The notes: generated from the letters alone by a model not told the origin. DNA of 64,000 nucleotides from an uncultured Alphaproteobacteria bacterium (GCA_902602695.1 CACKRO010000005.1:1-64000), one strand, 5' to 3'. Shown: positions 46,106 to 57,081, numbered from the stretch's first letter. Made by a program: numbers and translations.

Positions 46106-47212
46106 ATGGCCTACCAGATAAATACTAATTATTCCGTTACTTTTGATGATGTTTTGCTCTCACCAGCGTATTCGGAGATAAAACCAAAAGATGTAGATAC
46201 AACGATTACCATTGGAAAAGTCAAATTATATATTCCTATACTCTCTGCTGCTATGGATACCGTGACAGAGAACAAAATGGCGATCAATTTAGCACTTAAT
46301 GGTGGTCTTGGTGTTATTCACCGTAATATGCCAATTGATAAACAAGCAAGTGAAGTCAAAAAAGTTCATAGTTTTAAATTTAACATTAAAAAATTTCAAA
46401 ATGCCGCAATTAATTCTAATAAACAGATTGCGGTAGGAGCTGCAATCGGTGTTGAAAATAATGCGTACTTACGACTATTAGAATTATTAAAAGTCGGCGT
46501 TGATATAGTCTTTGTTGATGTTGCTCATGCACATACAAAAACAACTTTACAGTTTATTGAAAAAGCAAAAAAAGTTTTAAAGAAAACCCCTCTCATAGTT
46601 GGAAACATTGCTACAAAAAAAGCCGCATCAGATTTAATTAGTGCTGGCGTTGATGCTATTAAAGTAGGTATTGGACCAGGATCAATTTGTACAACAAGGG
46701 TTGTGACTGGTGTTGGTATTCCTCAACTCTCAGCAGTGATGGAGACATTTCAAGTTGCCAAAAAATTTAAAATTCCAGTAATTGCAGATGGAGGTATAAA
46801 AACATCAGGTGATATTGCAAAAGCTATAGCAGGTGGCGCAAGTGCATGCATGATAGGCTCTTTATTTGCCGGCACTGAAGAGTCACCAGGGAAATTATTA
46901 ATGATTAAAGGTAAAAAATTTAAATCATATAGAGGTATGGGTTCTGTAGGAGCAATGCAAAAAGGGTCTTTTGATCGATACTCCCAAGAAGAAACAAAGA
47001 ATGCAAAAAAATTAGTAGCAGAAGGTGTGGAAGGGATGGTTCCATATAAAGGTAAAATAGAAGATGTAGCGTATAAACTTGTTGGTGGTTTAAAGTCTTC
47101 TATGGGTTACACAGGTCATAAAACGATTAAGAAAATGCAAGGCAATTGTAAATTTGTCTTTATCTCTAAAGCAGGAGCCCGCGAAAGTAATGTTCACGAT
47201 GTCATTATGTAA
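46106..47212 (+). CDS. guaB: IMP dehydrogenase lacking the CBS/Bateman domain
   Basis: [43 protein letters not shown], catalytic loop [33 protein letters not shown] 46106 preferred over TTG 46097. Confidence 0.92.
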   Translation: MAYQINTNYSVTFDDVLLSPAYSEIKPKDVDTTITIGKVKLYIPILSAAMDTVTENKMAINLALNGGLGVIHRNMPIDKQASEVKKVHSFKFNIKKFQNAAINSNKQIAVGAAIGVENNAYLRLLELLKVGVDIVFVDVAHAHTKTTLQFIEKAKKVLKKTPLIVGNIATKKAASDLISAGVDAIKVGIGPGSICTTRVVTGVGIPQLSAVMETFQVAKKFKIPVIADGGIKTSGDIAKAIAGGASACMIGSLFAGTEESPGKLLMIKGKKFKSYRGMGSVGAMQKGSFDRYSQEETKNAKKLVAEGVEGMVPYKGKIEDVAYKLVGGLKSSMGYTGHKTIKKMQGNCKFVFISKAGARESNVHDVIM

Positions 47213-47215
47213 TAA

Positions 47216-47243
47216 TGTATCGAATCATCATTGAATTGATACA
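47216..47243. other. Imperfect 28-bp palindrome between guaB and purE
   Basis: TGTATCgaaTCA-tcat-TGAattGATACA. Confidence 0.5.
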
Positions 47244-47254
47244 ATAATAAATAA

Positions 47255-47746
47255 ATGACGTCAGCATCTACAAAACATAAGGTAGCAATCGTGATGGGTA
47301 GTAAATCTGATTATACTACCATGAAAAATTGTGAGAAAATTTTAAAATTACTGAAAGTTAAATTTGAAACTAAAATCGTTTCTGCACACCGAACCCCGGA
47401 GAGAATGTTTAAATTTGCCAAAAGTGCTGAAGAAAATAATATTTCTGTCATCATTGCTGGTGCTGGAGGTTCTGCGCATTTACCTGGGATGATTGCATCC
47501 TTGACAACTATACCTGTGATCGGTGTACCTATAGAAAGTCGTAAATTAAAGGGATTAGATAGTTTATTATCAATAGTACAAATGCCAAAAGGCATTCCTG
47601 TTGGCAGTGTTGCAATTGGTGAGGATGGAGCAATGAATGCCGGTTTATATGCAGCATCTATTATTGCTCTTTCAAATAAAGAGATAAAGAAAAATTTAAA
47701 AAATCATCGAAGTAAACAATCAAAAGCTGTTAAACAAAAACCATAA
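47255..47746 (+). CDS. purE: 5-(carboxyamino)imidazole ribonucleotide mutase
   Basis: [64 protein letters not shown]. Confidence 0.95.
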   Translation: MTSASTKHKVAIVMGSKSDYTTMKNCEKILKLLKVKFETKIVSAHRTPERMFKFAKSAEENNISVIIAGAGGSAHLPGMIASLTTIPVIGVPIESRKLKGLDSLLSIVQMPKGIPVGSVAIGEDGAMNAGLYAASIIALSNKEIKKNLKNHRSKQSKAVKQKP

Positions 47747-47749
47747 GTC

Positions 47750-48793
47750 ATGAACAAACCCACACTTGGCATTATCGGTGGTGGACAATTAGGAAGTCTT
47801 TTAGCAGATGCTGCAAAAAAAATAGATATTAGAACTGTCATATTGAGTGATGATCCTGATGCGCCTGCAAAACACTTTGCTACTAAATTTATTTTTGGTC
47901 AGTATGATGATGATACAACAATAAATAATTTTATTAATGAAATTGATCTTGTTACGTATGAATTTGAAAATATACCCTTTGCAATATTGAAAAAAATTAA
48001 TGAAAAGAAAAAAGTTTTACCAAAACCAGAAATTAATCAACTCATTCAACACCGAGAAACAGAAAAAAATTTTCTTAATGACAATAATATAACAACAACA
48101 AAATATATGACTGTTAAAAATGAAAAAGATTTAAATGAAAATCTAGACTTGCTTCCTGGTTTGTTAAAAACCACAACATTAGGATACGATGGTAAAGGTC
48201 AGTATAAATTAAACACTATAGATGATATTACGAACGAGATTGATTTTACAAAAGAATATATCTTAGAAAAGCTCATTCATCTTAAAAAAGAAATTTCAGT
48301 CGTCATTACGCGTTATGATCAAAATAGTTATGAGATCTATGATCCTATTGAAAATGTTCATGAAGAACAAATTTTAAAATATTCAACAATACCAAGTGAT
48401 ATTCCTGATAATATACGAACAAAATCAATTGAGTGGGCAAGACAAGTTGTAGAAAAGCTAGATTATATTGGAACGTTATGTGTAGAATTTTTTATTGATG
48501 CTGATGATAATTTATATGCGAATGAAATTGCTCCTCGTGTTCATAATTCTGGGCATCTTACAATGAACTCTCATAATATTAGTCAATTTGAAAATCATGT
48601 ACGAGCGGTATGCGGCCTAGAAAAGATTAAGACAAAAAAATTGTATAATGCCAAAATGATTAATTTAATTGGGGATGAAATAACACCTTATCGAAATAAA
48701 ACATTTAAGAATAACGAATTTTTTTATGATTATTTAAAAACAGAAATTAAAAATAAAAGAAAAATGGGTCATATAACGATTATTGAAAAATAA
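47750..48793 (+). CDS. purK: 5-(carboxyamino)imidazole ribonucleotide synthase
   Basis: LGIIGGGQLGSLLADAAKKI, TTTLGYDGKGQYKL, NEIAPRVHNSGHLTMNS. Confidence 0.95.
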   Translation: MNKPTLGIIGGGQLGSLLADAAKKIDIRTVILSDDPDAPAKHFATKFIFGQYDDDTTINNFINEIDLVTYEFENIPFAILKKINEKKKVLPKPEINQLIQHRETEKNFLNDNNITTTKYMTVKNEKDLNENLDLLPGLLKTTTLGYDGKGQYKLNTIDDITNEIDFTKEYILEKLIHLKKEISVVITRYDQNSYEIYDPIENVHEEQILKYSTIPSDIPDNIRTKSIEWARQVVEKLDYIGTLCVEFFIDADDNLYANEIAPRVHNSGHLTMNSHNISQFENHVRAVCGLEKIKTKKLYNAKMINLIGDEITPYRNKTFKNNEFFYDYLKTEIKNKRKMGHITIIEK

Positions 48794-48803
48794 TTTATTA
48801 ACT

Positions 48804-49700
48804 TTAATTAAATTGATTGGTTAACTTTGTTACCAATTGATATTTATTGGCAACATTTACTAAATCTTCTCCTTCACGAAAAGATTGTTTATCTAATTGT
48901 TTGGTTGGATCTCCTCCTGGCCATATTCGCCAACTATCATTATCAACTACATCAGATAAAACTAAAGAATTATCTGATACTTTAAAACCAAGTTCAAACT
49001 TAATATCTACTAAATGTATAGGGCCATCAATTGTGTTAATATTTTTCCATTTGTTTTCAATGAGCTCGAAACTTGGAAGAATAATTCCATTAATAGCTAT
49101 TTCTAATTCTTTATCAGACAATAATTTTTTGGTTTTCATCAAACTTTTACTTGTCAAAGGTTGTTTGGCAGAAAATAATTCCCACTCTTCTCCAGTTTTT
49201 ACAAAAGGATCCGTAAATACACCCTCTTCCCATTTTCCATCTTTTAAAAATTGTCTTCTCGCTTCACTCTCATCCATTTGAATGGGTTCTCCAACATGAG
49301 GAGGGATAACAACAGCTTGTTTATGAAATATTTCCCAAACTAAGTTTTCAAATTGATGAGGATTACTTTTATCTTTTGAAAATTCAGTGTTTCTACTTAA
49401 ATAACTTCCCCATGCATAACGTCTCACTACAAATTCTAAAGGCAGCATATGACAGTTGTAACTTAAAAGACTATTTGGGGAATCTTGCTCAATAAATGAT
49501 GTTGCAATTCCTGCATTGGTTAGCATACTAAAAACATTACTTGTTTGTTTTGTCTTTTGAATTCCAATATCTTTAATTTCCTCTTTCTTCGCTGCATCCC
49601 CACCTGTTAAAAAATCTTTTGTTACAATTCGAACGATATTTTGTTCATTTGTTTTCTCAATAATTTTTGTTTTTCCTTCAACTAAAAAAGAATTACTCAT
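48804..49700 (-). CDS. purC: Phosphoribosylaminoimidazole-succinocarboxamide synthase
   Basis: LVEGKTKIIEKT, LEFVVRRYAWGSYLSR, LVDIKFELGF, LSDVVDNDSWRIWP. Internal ATG start at 49700 preferred over 49742. Confidence 0.93.
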   Translation of the reverse strand: MSNSFLVEGKTKIIEKTNEQNIVRIVTKDFLTGGDAAKKEEIKDIGIQKTKQTSNVFSMLTNAGIATSFIEQDSPNSLLSYNCHMLPLEFVVRRYAWGSYLSRNTEFSKDKSNPHQFENLVWEIFHKQAVVIPPHVGEPIQMDESEARRQFLKDGKWEEGVFTDPFVKTGEEWELFSAKQPLTSKSLMKTKKLLSDKELEIAINGIILPSFELIENKWKNINTIDGPIHLVDIKFELGFKVSDNSLVLSDVVDNDSWRIWPGGDPTKQLDKQSFREGEDLVNVANKYQLVTKLTNQFN

Positions 49701-50970
49701 CAATATATCTCCAACCAATATCTTTTCGATAATATCCCTCATTCCAATTAATTTGATTGATTACTTCATGAATAGTTTCTCTAATAGTTTTTAAATCTTT
49801 ACCCGTACTAGAGATATTTAATACGCGCCCACCATTAGAGAGCCATTTGTTTTCTTTGAGCATTGTTCCTGCATGAAACAGATACTCACCTTTTGTTAAA
49901 GTAAGATTTTCCAAGTTATTAATTGATGTGAATTTTTTATAATCCTCAGGATAACCATTAGCTGCCATTACTACTGTCATGGCATAATCATTTTTCCACT
50001 TAATTTTCTCTATTTCATTTAAAGTGCCTATCGCCGAAGCATGAAGGAGTTCTAATAAATCTGTTTCTAATAGTGGGATGATTGCTTGAGTTTCAGGATC
50101 ACCAAAACGAACATTAATTTCGAGTAAATTTGGACCCTTATCCGTTAAAATTAATCCTGCATAAAACATTCCTTGATAGTTGATACCTTGTTCAGCAAGA
50201 TGTTGGATAATAGGCTCAACAAATGTTTTGGATAATTCATTCATTTTATTTGATGAAATAGAAGGAACAGGTGTGTAGGCTCCCATACCACCAGTGTTTA
50301 ACCCTTTTTCTCCTTCTAAGATTTTTTTATGATCTTGTGCTGTAGTAAGTGGTAACACAAATCCATTTTTATCAACAAGTGAAAATAAACTTACCTCTTC
50401 ACCAACTAAAAACTCCTCAATAACAACAACTGAACCAGCATCACCAAAAGAATTATCTTTAAAACATTTAATCAGTGCATCTTTTGCATCCTCCTTTGTT
50501 TGACAAATAATGACTCCTTTTCCCGCTGCTAAACCATCAGCTTTAATAACAAGAGGATAGGATTGGTTTTGACAAAAATTTAAGCCGTCATCATAGTTGT
50601 CAAATACGTCATAAGCAGCTGTTGCAATATTTAATTTTTTACAAATATCTTTTGTAAACTTTTTTGATTTTTCTAGCTCAGCTCCCATCTGATCAGGGCC
50701 AAAAACTAATATAGAATTGTTCATTAAGAGGTTTGATAAACCTTTAGTTAAAGGTAACTCGGGACCAATCACCACCAGATCAATTTTACTTTCTGCACAA
50801 AATTGAAGAATAGCATTTTGATCATTAACATCTGTATTTATCGATGAAGCAATTTTACTGATAGCATCACTACCTGGGATGCAATATAAATTAGAACAAT
50901 TTGGAGATCGTTCTATACCATAACATAGGGCGTGCTCCCTTCCACCATTACCTATTACAAGTACATTCAT
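49693..50970 (-). CDS. purD: Phosphoribosylamine--glycine ligase
   Basis: VLVIGNGGREHALCYGI, VIGPELPLTKGL, KADGLAAGKGVIIC, NTGGMGAYTPVP, INVRFGDPETQAI. Confidence 0.95.
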   Translation of the reverse strand: MNVLVIGNGGREHALCYGIERSPNCSNLYCIPGSDAISKIASSINTDVNDQNAILQFCAESKIDLVVIGPELPLTKGLSNLLMNNSILVFGPDQMGAELEKSKKFTKDICKKLNIATAAYDVFDNYDDGLNFCQNQSYPLVIKADGLAAGKGVIICQTKEDAKDALIKCFKDNSFGDAGSVVVIEEFLVGEEVSLFSLVDKNGFVLPLTTAQDHKKILEGEKGLNTGGMGAYTPVPSISSNKMNELSKTFVEPIIQHLAEQGINYQGMFYAGLILTDKGPNLLEINVRFGDPETQAIIPLLETDLLELLHASAIGTLNEIEKIKWKNDYAMTVVMAANGYPEDYKKFTSINNLENLTLTKGEYLFHAGTMLKENKWLSNGGRVLNISSTGKDLKTIRETIHEVINQINWNEGYYRKDIGWRYIDE

Positions 50971-50990
50971 GAAAAAAGATAATTCATTTA

Positions 50991-52478
50991 TTAGTTATTT
51001 GAAGCAAGACTTAAAAATGATAGTTTTTTTAAACTTTCGTCGTTCAAGTAATCTAAAGGCCTAATAGGATACTCTCCTGTGAAATAATGATCTGTGAATT
51101 GAGGGTTATCATTATCCCTACCATCATATCCAAGAGCTTTATACAAACCATCTAATGATAAAAATTTTAATGATTTAGCTCCAATATATTTACGCATTTC
51201 GTCTAAATTTTTATTTGCTGCCAATAATTCATCTTGCGTAGGAGTATCAACTCCATAAAAATCGGGGTATTTAATGGCTGGTGAAGCAATACGCATATGG
51301 ACTTCTTTCGCTCCAAAATCATAGAGCATTTTTATTATCTTAGTGGATGTTGTTCCTCTAACCAATGAGTCGTCAATTAAAACAACTTTCTTATTTTTAA
51401 TAGAACTTTGGTTTGGATTTAATTTTAACTTAACACCTAAACTTCTAATTTGCTGAGTTGGTTCAATAAATGTCCTACCCACATAATGATTTCGTATTAA
51501 TCCTAACTCAAAAGGAATGCCAGATTCTTGACTAAAGCCAAGTGCAGCAGGAACACCAGAATCTGGAACTGGGACAACTACATCAGGTTTAATATCAGTT
51601 TCTTTTGCTAAGTATGTTCCTAAATTTTTTCTGTATTCATAGGCGGTTTTATTTTTTAAAATACTATCTGGTCGCGAAAAATAAATATATTCAAAAACGC
51701 ATGGCTTTATTTGTTTTTTTGGGAATGGTCTTCTACTCTCAACTTTATTATCTTTAATTATTACAACTTCACCATTTTCAATTTCGCGAATAAATTTTGC
51801 ACCAATAATATCTAAAGCACAAGTTTCAGAAGCAAGGATAAATGCATTTTTAAATTTACCTAAAACAAGTGGGCGAATACCTAAGGGATCTCTTGCGCCA
51901 ATCAGTGTACCATTAGCAACAATTGATAAAGCGTAACCACCTTGAATTTGCATTAAAGCATCAATGATTTTATTTAGAATATCTTTCTTTTTTGAACGAG
52001 CAACAAGTTGGACAATAGTTTCAGTATCTGATGTTGTTTGAAATATTGCCCCTTCACGTACCATTTGCTCACGAAGCAAAAGTGCGTTTGTTAAATTACC
52101 ATTGTGAGCAATACTAATCGCTCCTCCATGAAGGTCCGCATAAAAAGGTTGTATGTTTCTTATCGTTTCACCGCCTGTTGTCGAATAACGATTGTGCCCG
52201 ATTGCAATTTTTCCTTTTAATTTTTCTAGTGATTGTTTTTTTGTAAAATTATCTCCAACCAATCCAAATTTTCTTTCTGAATGATAAGAATTACCATCAT
52301 AACTTACTATTCCACAACCTTCTTGACCACGATGTTGTAAGGCATGTAAACCAAGAGCTGTTAAGGCTGCTGCATCTTTAGTTCCACTTATTCCAAAAAC
52401 TCCACACTCCTCATGAAATCTTGGAAAATGAGATTGCCCTATTTCTAATTTTTTTAGGAAATGTAGTCTATTTTTCAT
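50991..52478 (-). CDS. purF: Amidophosphoribosyltransferase
   Basis: ECGVFGISGTKDAAALTALGLHALQHRGQEGCGI, IGHNRYSTTG, PRT motif VVLIDDSLVRGTTSTKI. Confidence 0.95.
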   Translation of the reverse strand: MKNRLHFLKKLEIGQSHFPRFHEECGVFGISGTKDAAALTALGLHALQHRGQEGCGIVSYDGNSYHSERKFGLVGDNFTKKQSLEKLKGKIAIGHNRYSTTGGETIRNIQPFYADLHGGAISIAHNGNLTNALLLREQMVREGAIFQTTSDTETIVQLVARSKKKDILNKIIDALMQIQGGYALSIVANGTLIGARDPLGIRPLVLGKFKNAFILASETCALDIIGAKFIREIENGEVVIIKDNKVESRRPFPKKQIKPCVFEYIYFSRPDSILKNKTAYEYRKNLGTYLAKETDIKPDVVVPVPDSGVPAALGFSQESGIPFELGLIRNHYVGRTFIEPTQQIRSLGVKLKLNPNQSSIKNKKVVLIDDSLVRGTTSTKIIKMLYDFGAKEVHMRIASPAIKYPDFYGVDTPTQDELLAANKNLDEMRKYIGAKSLKFLSLDGLYKALGYDGRDNDNPQFTDHYFTGEYPIRPLDYLNDESLKKLSFLSLASNN

Positions 52479-52482
52479 CTTG

Positions 52483-53049
52483 CTATTGTCTTGTTAAAAG
52501 TGTTTTTGCAACCATCTGTAATGCTCTTGGATAAACCTTATGCTCTTCTATCAATATTTTCTTTGAGAGTGATTCGGTATTATCTTTCTTCAAAATCTTT
52601 ACTTTTTTTTGCAATATAATCTTTCCAGAGTCAATTTTAGCGCTAACGTAATGAACACTACAACCAGAATAGCTTGCTTTAGCCTTTATGGCCTGATCCT
52701 GTGCATTTAACCCTTTGAAAGCTGGTAGATAAGATGGATGAATATTGATTAATCGCGATCGCCACTTCCTTACAAATTTTGAGTCTAAAACTTGCATAAA
52801 ACCAGCCAAACAAATGATATCTATATTTTTTAGATACTTCATGACTTTATTTTCGAAATTTTTTCTTGAAATAAAATGTATGAATGGAATTTTATTTTTT
52901 TTTGCAATTATTAAACCTTTTGCTTTGGAGTTATTAGAGACTACTAATTGAACCTCTACTAAACTTTGTTTTTTAACTGATGATTGTATTAGTGATTCTA
53001 AATTTGAACCTCTTCCCGATATGAAAATAGCAACTTGTAATTTTTTCAA
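52483..53049 (-). CDS. purN: Phosphoribosylglycinamide formyltransferase
   Basis: VAIFISGRGSNLESLI, ICLAGFMQVL, INIHPSYLPAFKGLNAQDQAI, GCSVHYV. Confidence 0.93.
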   Translation of the reverse strand: MKKLQVAIFISGRGSNLESLIQSSVKKQSLVEVQLVVSNNSKAKGLIIAKKNKIPFIHFISRKNFENKVMKYLKNIDIICLAGFMQVLDSKFVRKWRSRLINIHPSYLPAFKGLNAQDQAIKAKASYSGCSVHYVSAKIDSGKIILQKKVKILKKDNTESLSKKILIEEHKVYPRALQMVAKTLLTRQ

Positions 53050-54080
53050 CTAATTGTGCACCTTGATGATTTGTTAACTTCTATTTTCCCAATTTCAAAA
53101 ATATCTAAATTTTCTTCTTTTTTTAATTGTTCAAATTCTTTGTAATTATTTTTTGAAATAGTCATTATCAAACCTAATCCACAATTAAAGGTATTCAACA
53201 TTTCTTCATCTGAAATGTTAGCTAAACTTTGAAACCATTGGAAAATTTCTTCATCACAAATAAATTTTTTATCAATCCTTGCTGATAAATTTTCAGAGAG
53301 CATTCTTGGTGCATTACCAATAATACCTCCACCTGTTATATGCGAAATACCATTGATAAGATTTGTTGTTAAAATTTTTTTTAAAAACGGAAAATATAAT
53401 TTTGTTGGAGCCATTAAGGCTGCTGCATTTGTTTCGTAAGATGATTGAAATTCTGTTTTTTTATGTAGATCTATATTTTTATCTTTTAAAACCTTTCTAA
53501 TGAGAGAATATCCATTTGAATGAAAACCCGAAGATCTAATCCCATATAGAAGATCACCTTCTTTCATGATATCTCTTTTGGGTAGAATTTTTTTTCTCTC
53601 TACTGCACCAACACAAAATCCAGCAAAATCAAAATCATCTTTTTTATAGAGCCCAGGCATCTCTGCTGTTTCACCACCAATAAGAGAGCAATTATTTATC
53701 TTGCAAGCTTCAGTGATGCTTTTCATAATTTTTAAAAAAGAATTTTTATCAATCTTGGAAGAAGCATAGTAATCTAAAAAAAATAATGGCTCTGCACCGT
53801 GGCAAAGAATATCATTAAGGCACATACCAACAAGATCATGACCCAAACCATCTAAAATTTCAGTTTCAATCCCTAGTAATATTTTTGTCCCTATGCCATC
53901 TGTTCCAGACACTAATAAAGGGTCTTCATATCCACAATTTTTAAGATCAAAAATCCCGCCAAATCCGCCAATTTTATCAAAATTTCCGTTTCTGTTTGTT
54001 GATTTGCTTAGCTCAGAAATATCTTCAACAAGGGCATCTGTATTTTCTATATCAACACCTGCTTCTTTATATGTTGTCAT
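53046..54080 (-). CDS. purM: Phosphoribosylformylglycinamidine cyclo-ligase
   Basis: YKEAGVDIENTDALV, LVSGTDGIGTKILLG, GGETAEMPGLY, SSGFHSNGYSLIRKVL, HITGGGIIGNAPRML. Confidence 0.95.
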   Translation of the reverse strand: MTTYKEAGVDIENTDALVEDISELSKSTNRNGNFDKIGGFGGIFDLKNCGYEDPLLVSGTDGIGTKILLGIETEILDGLGHDLVGMCLNDILCHGAEPLFFLDYYASSKIDKNSFLKIMKSITEACKINNCSLIGGETAEMPGLYKKDDFDFAGFCVGAVERKKILPKRDIMKEGDLLYGIRSSGFHSNGYSLIRKVLKDKNIDLHKKTEFQSSYETNAAALMAPTKLYFPFLKKILTTNLINGISHITGGGIIGNAPRMLSENLSARIDKKFICDEEIFQWFQSLANISDEEMLNTFNCGLGLIMTISKNNYKEFEQLKKEENLDIFEIGKIEVNKSSRCTIS

Positions 54081-54153
54081 ATTTAATTAGTTTTAAACGA
54101 ATCGTTAACGAGTAAACTATTAATATAGTAAATTAAGTTGATTCGTACTCATA

Positions 54154-57081
54154 ATGACAAATACAATTCAAATTCTTTCCATTGAGAAGACAGGGAAAGA
54201 AAGTTCACTACAAAAAGAACATAATAATAAATCCATCAAAATTATAGATGGATATTTCTTTTCGACAAATCTTGATTATCAAAAGTTTACTAAAATAAGT
54301 AAACTTATTTCTAATGACGTTTCGCAAACAATATTAACTAAAAAAAATGTAAATAAGATTTTATCTAGTTATAGTAAATTCAATTGGGTTGTAGAAATAA
54401 AATTTTTACCAGGTGTAACTGATAATATAGCTACAACTGTAAAAGAAATAATCAAAGATAATCTAAAAAGTAGTTTTAAAAGCTTTGAACTTGGTTCAAC
54501 AAAAATTATTTTAATAAAAGGAAGAAAAGAAGATATTACCAAAATATCTAAAAATGAAGCAAATCCCTTAATTCAAACAATTAAGATTTATCCATTTAAA
54601 AAATATTTAAATAATTTTAAAAAAAATCAGTTCAAAATAGAAAAGGTAAAATTACCGAAAAAAAAATATAGTAAAAAAGAAATTAATTTAGATATTTCTG
54701 ATTATCATCTCAGCCTCATTGGTAAACTTGGTATTGAAGAAAATGATAAATCTAGAAGAGGAACACTTGGTCTAGATCTAGAATCTTTAAAAGCCATAAG
54801 AAATTATTTTTTCACTCTAAAACGTAAACCAACAGATGTAGAAATTGAAACATTAGCACAGACGTGGTCAGAACACTGTAAACACAAAATATTTTCAGCT
54901 AGAATTGATGATATTCAAGAAGGTATATTTAAAAAATACATTAAAGGTGCTACTGAAAAAATTATTCAATTAAGAAAAGATAATTTTTGTGTTTCTCTTT
55001 TTACGGATAATGCCGGCGGGATAGAATTCAATAAAGATTGGATTATTTGTCATAAAGTTGAAACACATAATACACCTTCAGCCTTAGATCCCTTTGGCGG
55101 TGCAATCACTGGAATTGTTGGTGTAAATAGGGATTGTCTTGGATTTGGAAAAGGAGCAAAACCTATAGCTAATACGTATGCATATTATTTAGCAGACCCA
55201 AATAAAAAATATCAATTGTATCGTCAAAAAAATAAGGATCCAATGCTTCCAGCAAATTTTATTGCTAAGGGCGTTATTAGTGGTGTTAGGGTTGGGGGAA
55301 ATTGCTCAGGTATTCCTACTCCTCAAGGCAATGTGTATTTTGATGACCGGTTTGCAGGAAAGCCTCTTGTATTTTGTGGAACAGTTGGGATTATTCCAAA
55401 AAAAATAAAAGGAAAATTATCGCATAAGAAAAAAGCTAATCCAGGAGATATTATACTAATGGCTGGAGGTAGAGTGGGAAAAGATGGTATTCACGGTGCA
55501 ACATTTTCATCAGAGGAATTAGATCCTAATAGTCCAGTTTCTGCAGTACAAATTGGTGATCCAATAACACAAAAGAAAATGTCTGACGTCATCATTAGAG
55601 AATTGCGTGATGAAAATCTTTACTCAAGTATAACAGATAATGGAGCAGGAGGATTATCATCATCAATAGGAGAGATGGCAAAAGAGAGTGGTGGTTTTAT
55701 AGTTAATATTGAAAAAGTTCCTCTCAAATATAATGGATTATATCCGTGGGAGATCTGGATTTCTGAATCACAAGAAAGAATGACACTAGCAATACCTCCA
55801 GCTAATGTAAAAAAAGTTATAAAGAGATTTAATGCAAGAGGTGTGGAAGCAACAATAATTGGTAAATTTATTAAAAAAGAAAAAGCCATAGTAAAATATA
55901 ATAAAATTGAAATTCTTAATTTAGATATGGAATTTCTTCATGATGGTTATCCCAAATTAAATTTAAAAACATCTTTTCCAAAAATTAAAAAAGAAAAGAA
56001 AAAAGTAATTAAGAAAAGTTCTTTGATAGATAAATTACATAAACTTCTTTCTAGTCCAAATATTGTATCAAAAGAATTTATAGCAACACAGTATGATCAC
56101 GAAGTACAAGCAACTTCTATTGTAAAACCATTACAAGGCGAAGGTAGGATTTTTGGAAATGCTACAGCGATCAAACCTCTTTTTGATGATGAAAAATCAA
56201 TAGCTCTATCTCAAGCTGCTTACCCTCAATATGCCGAAACAAATCCTTATGACATGGCTGGATGTTCAATTGATACAGCATTTAAAAACTTAATTGTAAG
56301 TGGTGCTAATTCAAAAAAAATTGCAATTCTTGACAACTTTTGTTGGTGCAGTTCTGATGAACCAGAGAGATTGTATCAATTAAAAGAAGCAGCAAAAGCT
56401 TGTTATGATTATGCAGTTGCTTACCAAACGCCTTTTATTTCAGGAAAAGATAGTATGTTTAATGATTTTAAAGGTTTTGACAAAAATGGAAAATCAGTAA
56501 AAATTTCAATACCTCCAACATTACTCATTTCTTCTATTGGAATAGTAGATAAAATTTCGTATTTAACAAAAATAACACCAAGTGATGATGATATACTTAT
56601 AGTTTTAGGCAATACTCTTAATGAATTAGAGGATAGTGTTTATTCCAAAATTATAGGTTATGAACATTCAAAAAATCCAGTTGTAGATAGTAAGGTTGCA
56701 CTTCGAACATATAAAAATTTTGAAAAAGCTAATAAACTGGGAATTATAAATTCTGCAATTGGAATAGATTTGGGCGGACTTGGAATTGCAGTTACGAAAA
56801 TGGCAATAGCTTCAAAGAAAGGTTTAATCATTGATTTAAAACTAAAAAATAAAATCTCTGTTGATCAATTTTTATTTTCTGAAACACAAAGTAGAATTGT
56901 TGTTTCTCTTAAAAAAAATAAGTTAGCCAATTTTAAAAAAATATTTAAAATTTCCGATTATACAATTATTGGTAAATGCACGGGTTCAGATGTAATTGAG
57001 TTTAAAGATAGCAAAAAAATTATAAGAGGTAAAATTTCAGATTTTGCAAATTCATACAAACAAAATATTAAAGGGTTATGA
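54154..57081 (+). CDS. purL: Phosphoribosylformylglycinamidine synthase, PurL with N-terminal PurS-like region (PurSL-type)
   Basis: PurS-like VVEIKFLPGVTDNIATTVKEII; TLAQTWSEHCKHKIFSA; HKVETHNTPSALDPFGGAITGIVG; GGRVGKDGIHGATFSSEEL. Confidence 0.9.
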   Translation: MTNTIQILSIEKTGKESSLQKEHNNKSIKIIDGYFFSTNLDYQKFTKISKLISNDVSQTILTKKNVNKILSSYSKFNWVVEIKFLPGVTDNIATTVKEIIKDNLKSSFKSFELGSTKIILIKGRKEDITKISKNEANPLIQTIKIYPFKKYLNNFKKNQFKIEKVKLPKKKYSKKEINLDISDYHLSLIGKLGIEENDKSRRGTLGLDLESLKAIRNYFFTLKRKPTDVEIETLAQTWSEHCKHKIFSARIDDIQEGIFKKYIKGATEKIIQLRKDNFCVSLFTDNAGGIEFNKDWIICHKVETHNTPSALDPFGGAITGIVGVNRDCLGFGKGAKPIANTYAYYLADPNKKYQLYRQKNKDPMLPANFIAKGVISGVRVGGNCSGIPTPQGNVYFDDRFAGKPLVFCGTVGIIPKKIKGKLSHKKKANPGDIILMAGGRVGKDGIHGATFSSEELDPNSPVSAVQIGDPITQKKMSDVIIRELRDENLYSSITDNGAGGLSSSIGEMAKESGGFIVNIEKVPLKYNGLYPWEIWISESQERMTLAIPPANVKKVIKRFNARGVEATIIGKFIKKEKAIVKYNKIEILNLDMEFLHDGYPKLNLKTSFPKIKKEKKKVIKKSSLIDKLHKLLSSPNIVSKEFIATQYDHEVQATSIVKPLQGEGRIFGNATAIKPLFDDEKSIALSQAAYPQYAETNPYDMAGCSIDTAFKNLIVSGANSKKIAILDNFCWCSSDEPERLYQLKEAAKACYDYAVAYQTPFISGKDSMFNDFKGFDKNGKSVKISIPPTLLISSIGIVDKISYLTKITPSDDDILIVLGNTLNELEDSVYSKIIGYEHSKNPVVDSKVALRTYKNFEKANKLGIINSAIGIDLGGLGIAVTKMAIASKKGLIIDLKLKNKISVDQFLFSETQSRIVVSLKKNKLANFKKIFKISDYTIIGKCTGSDVIEFKDSKKIIRGKISDFANSYKQNIKGL

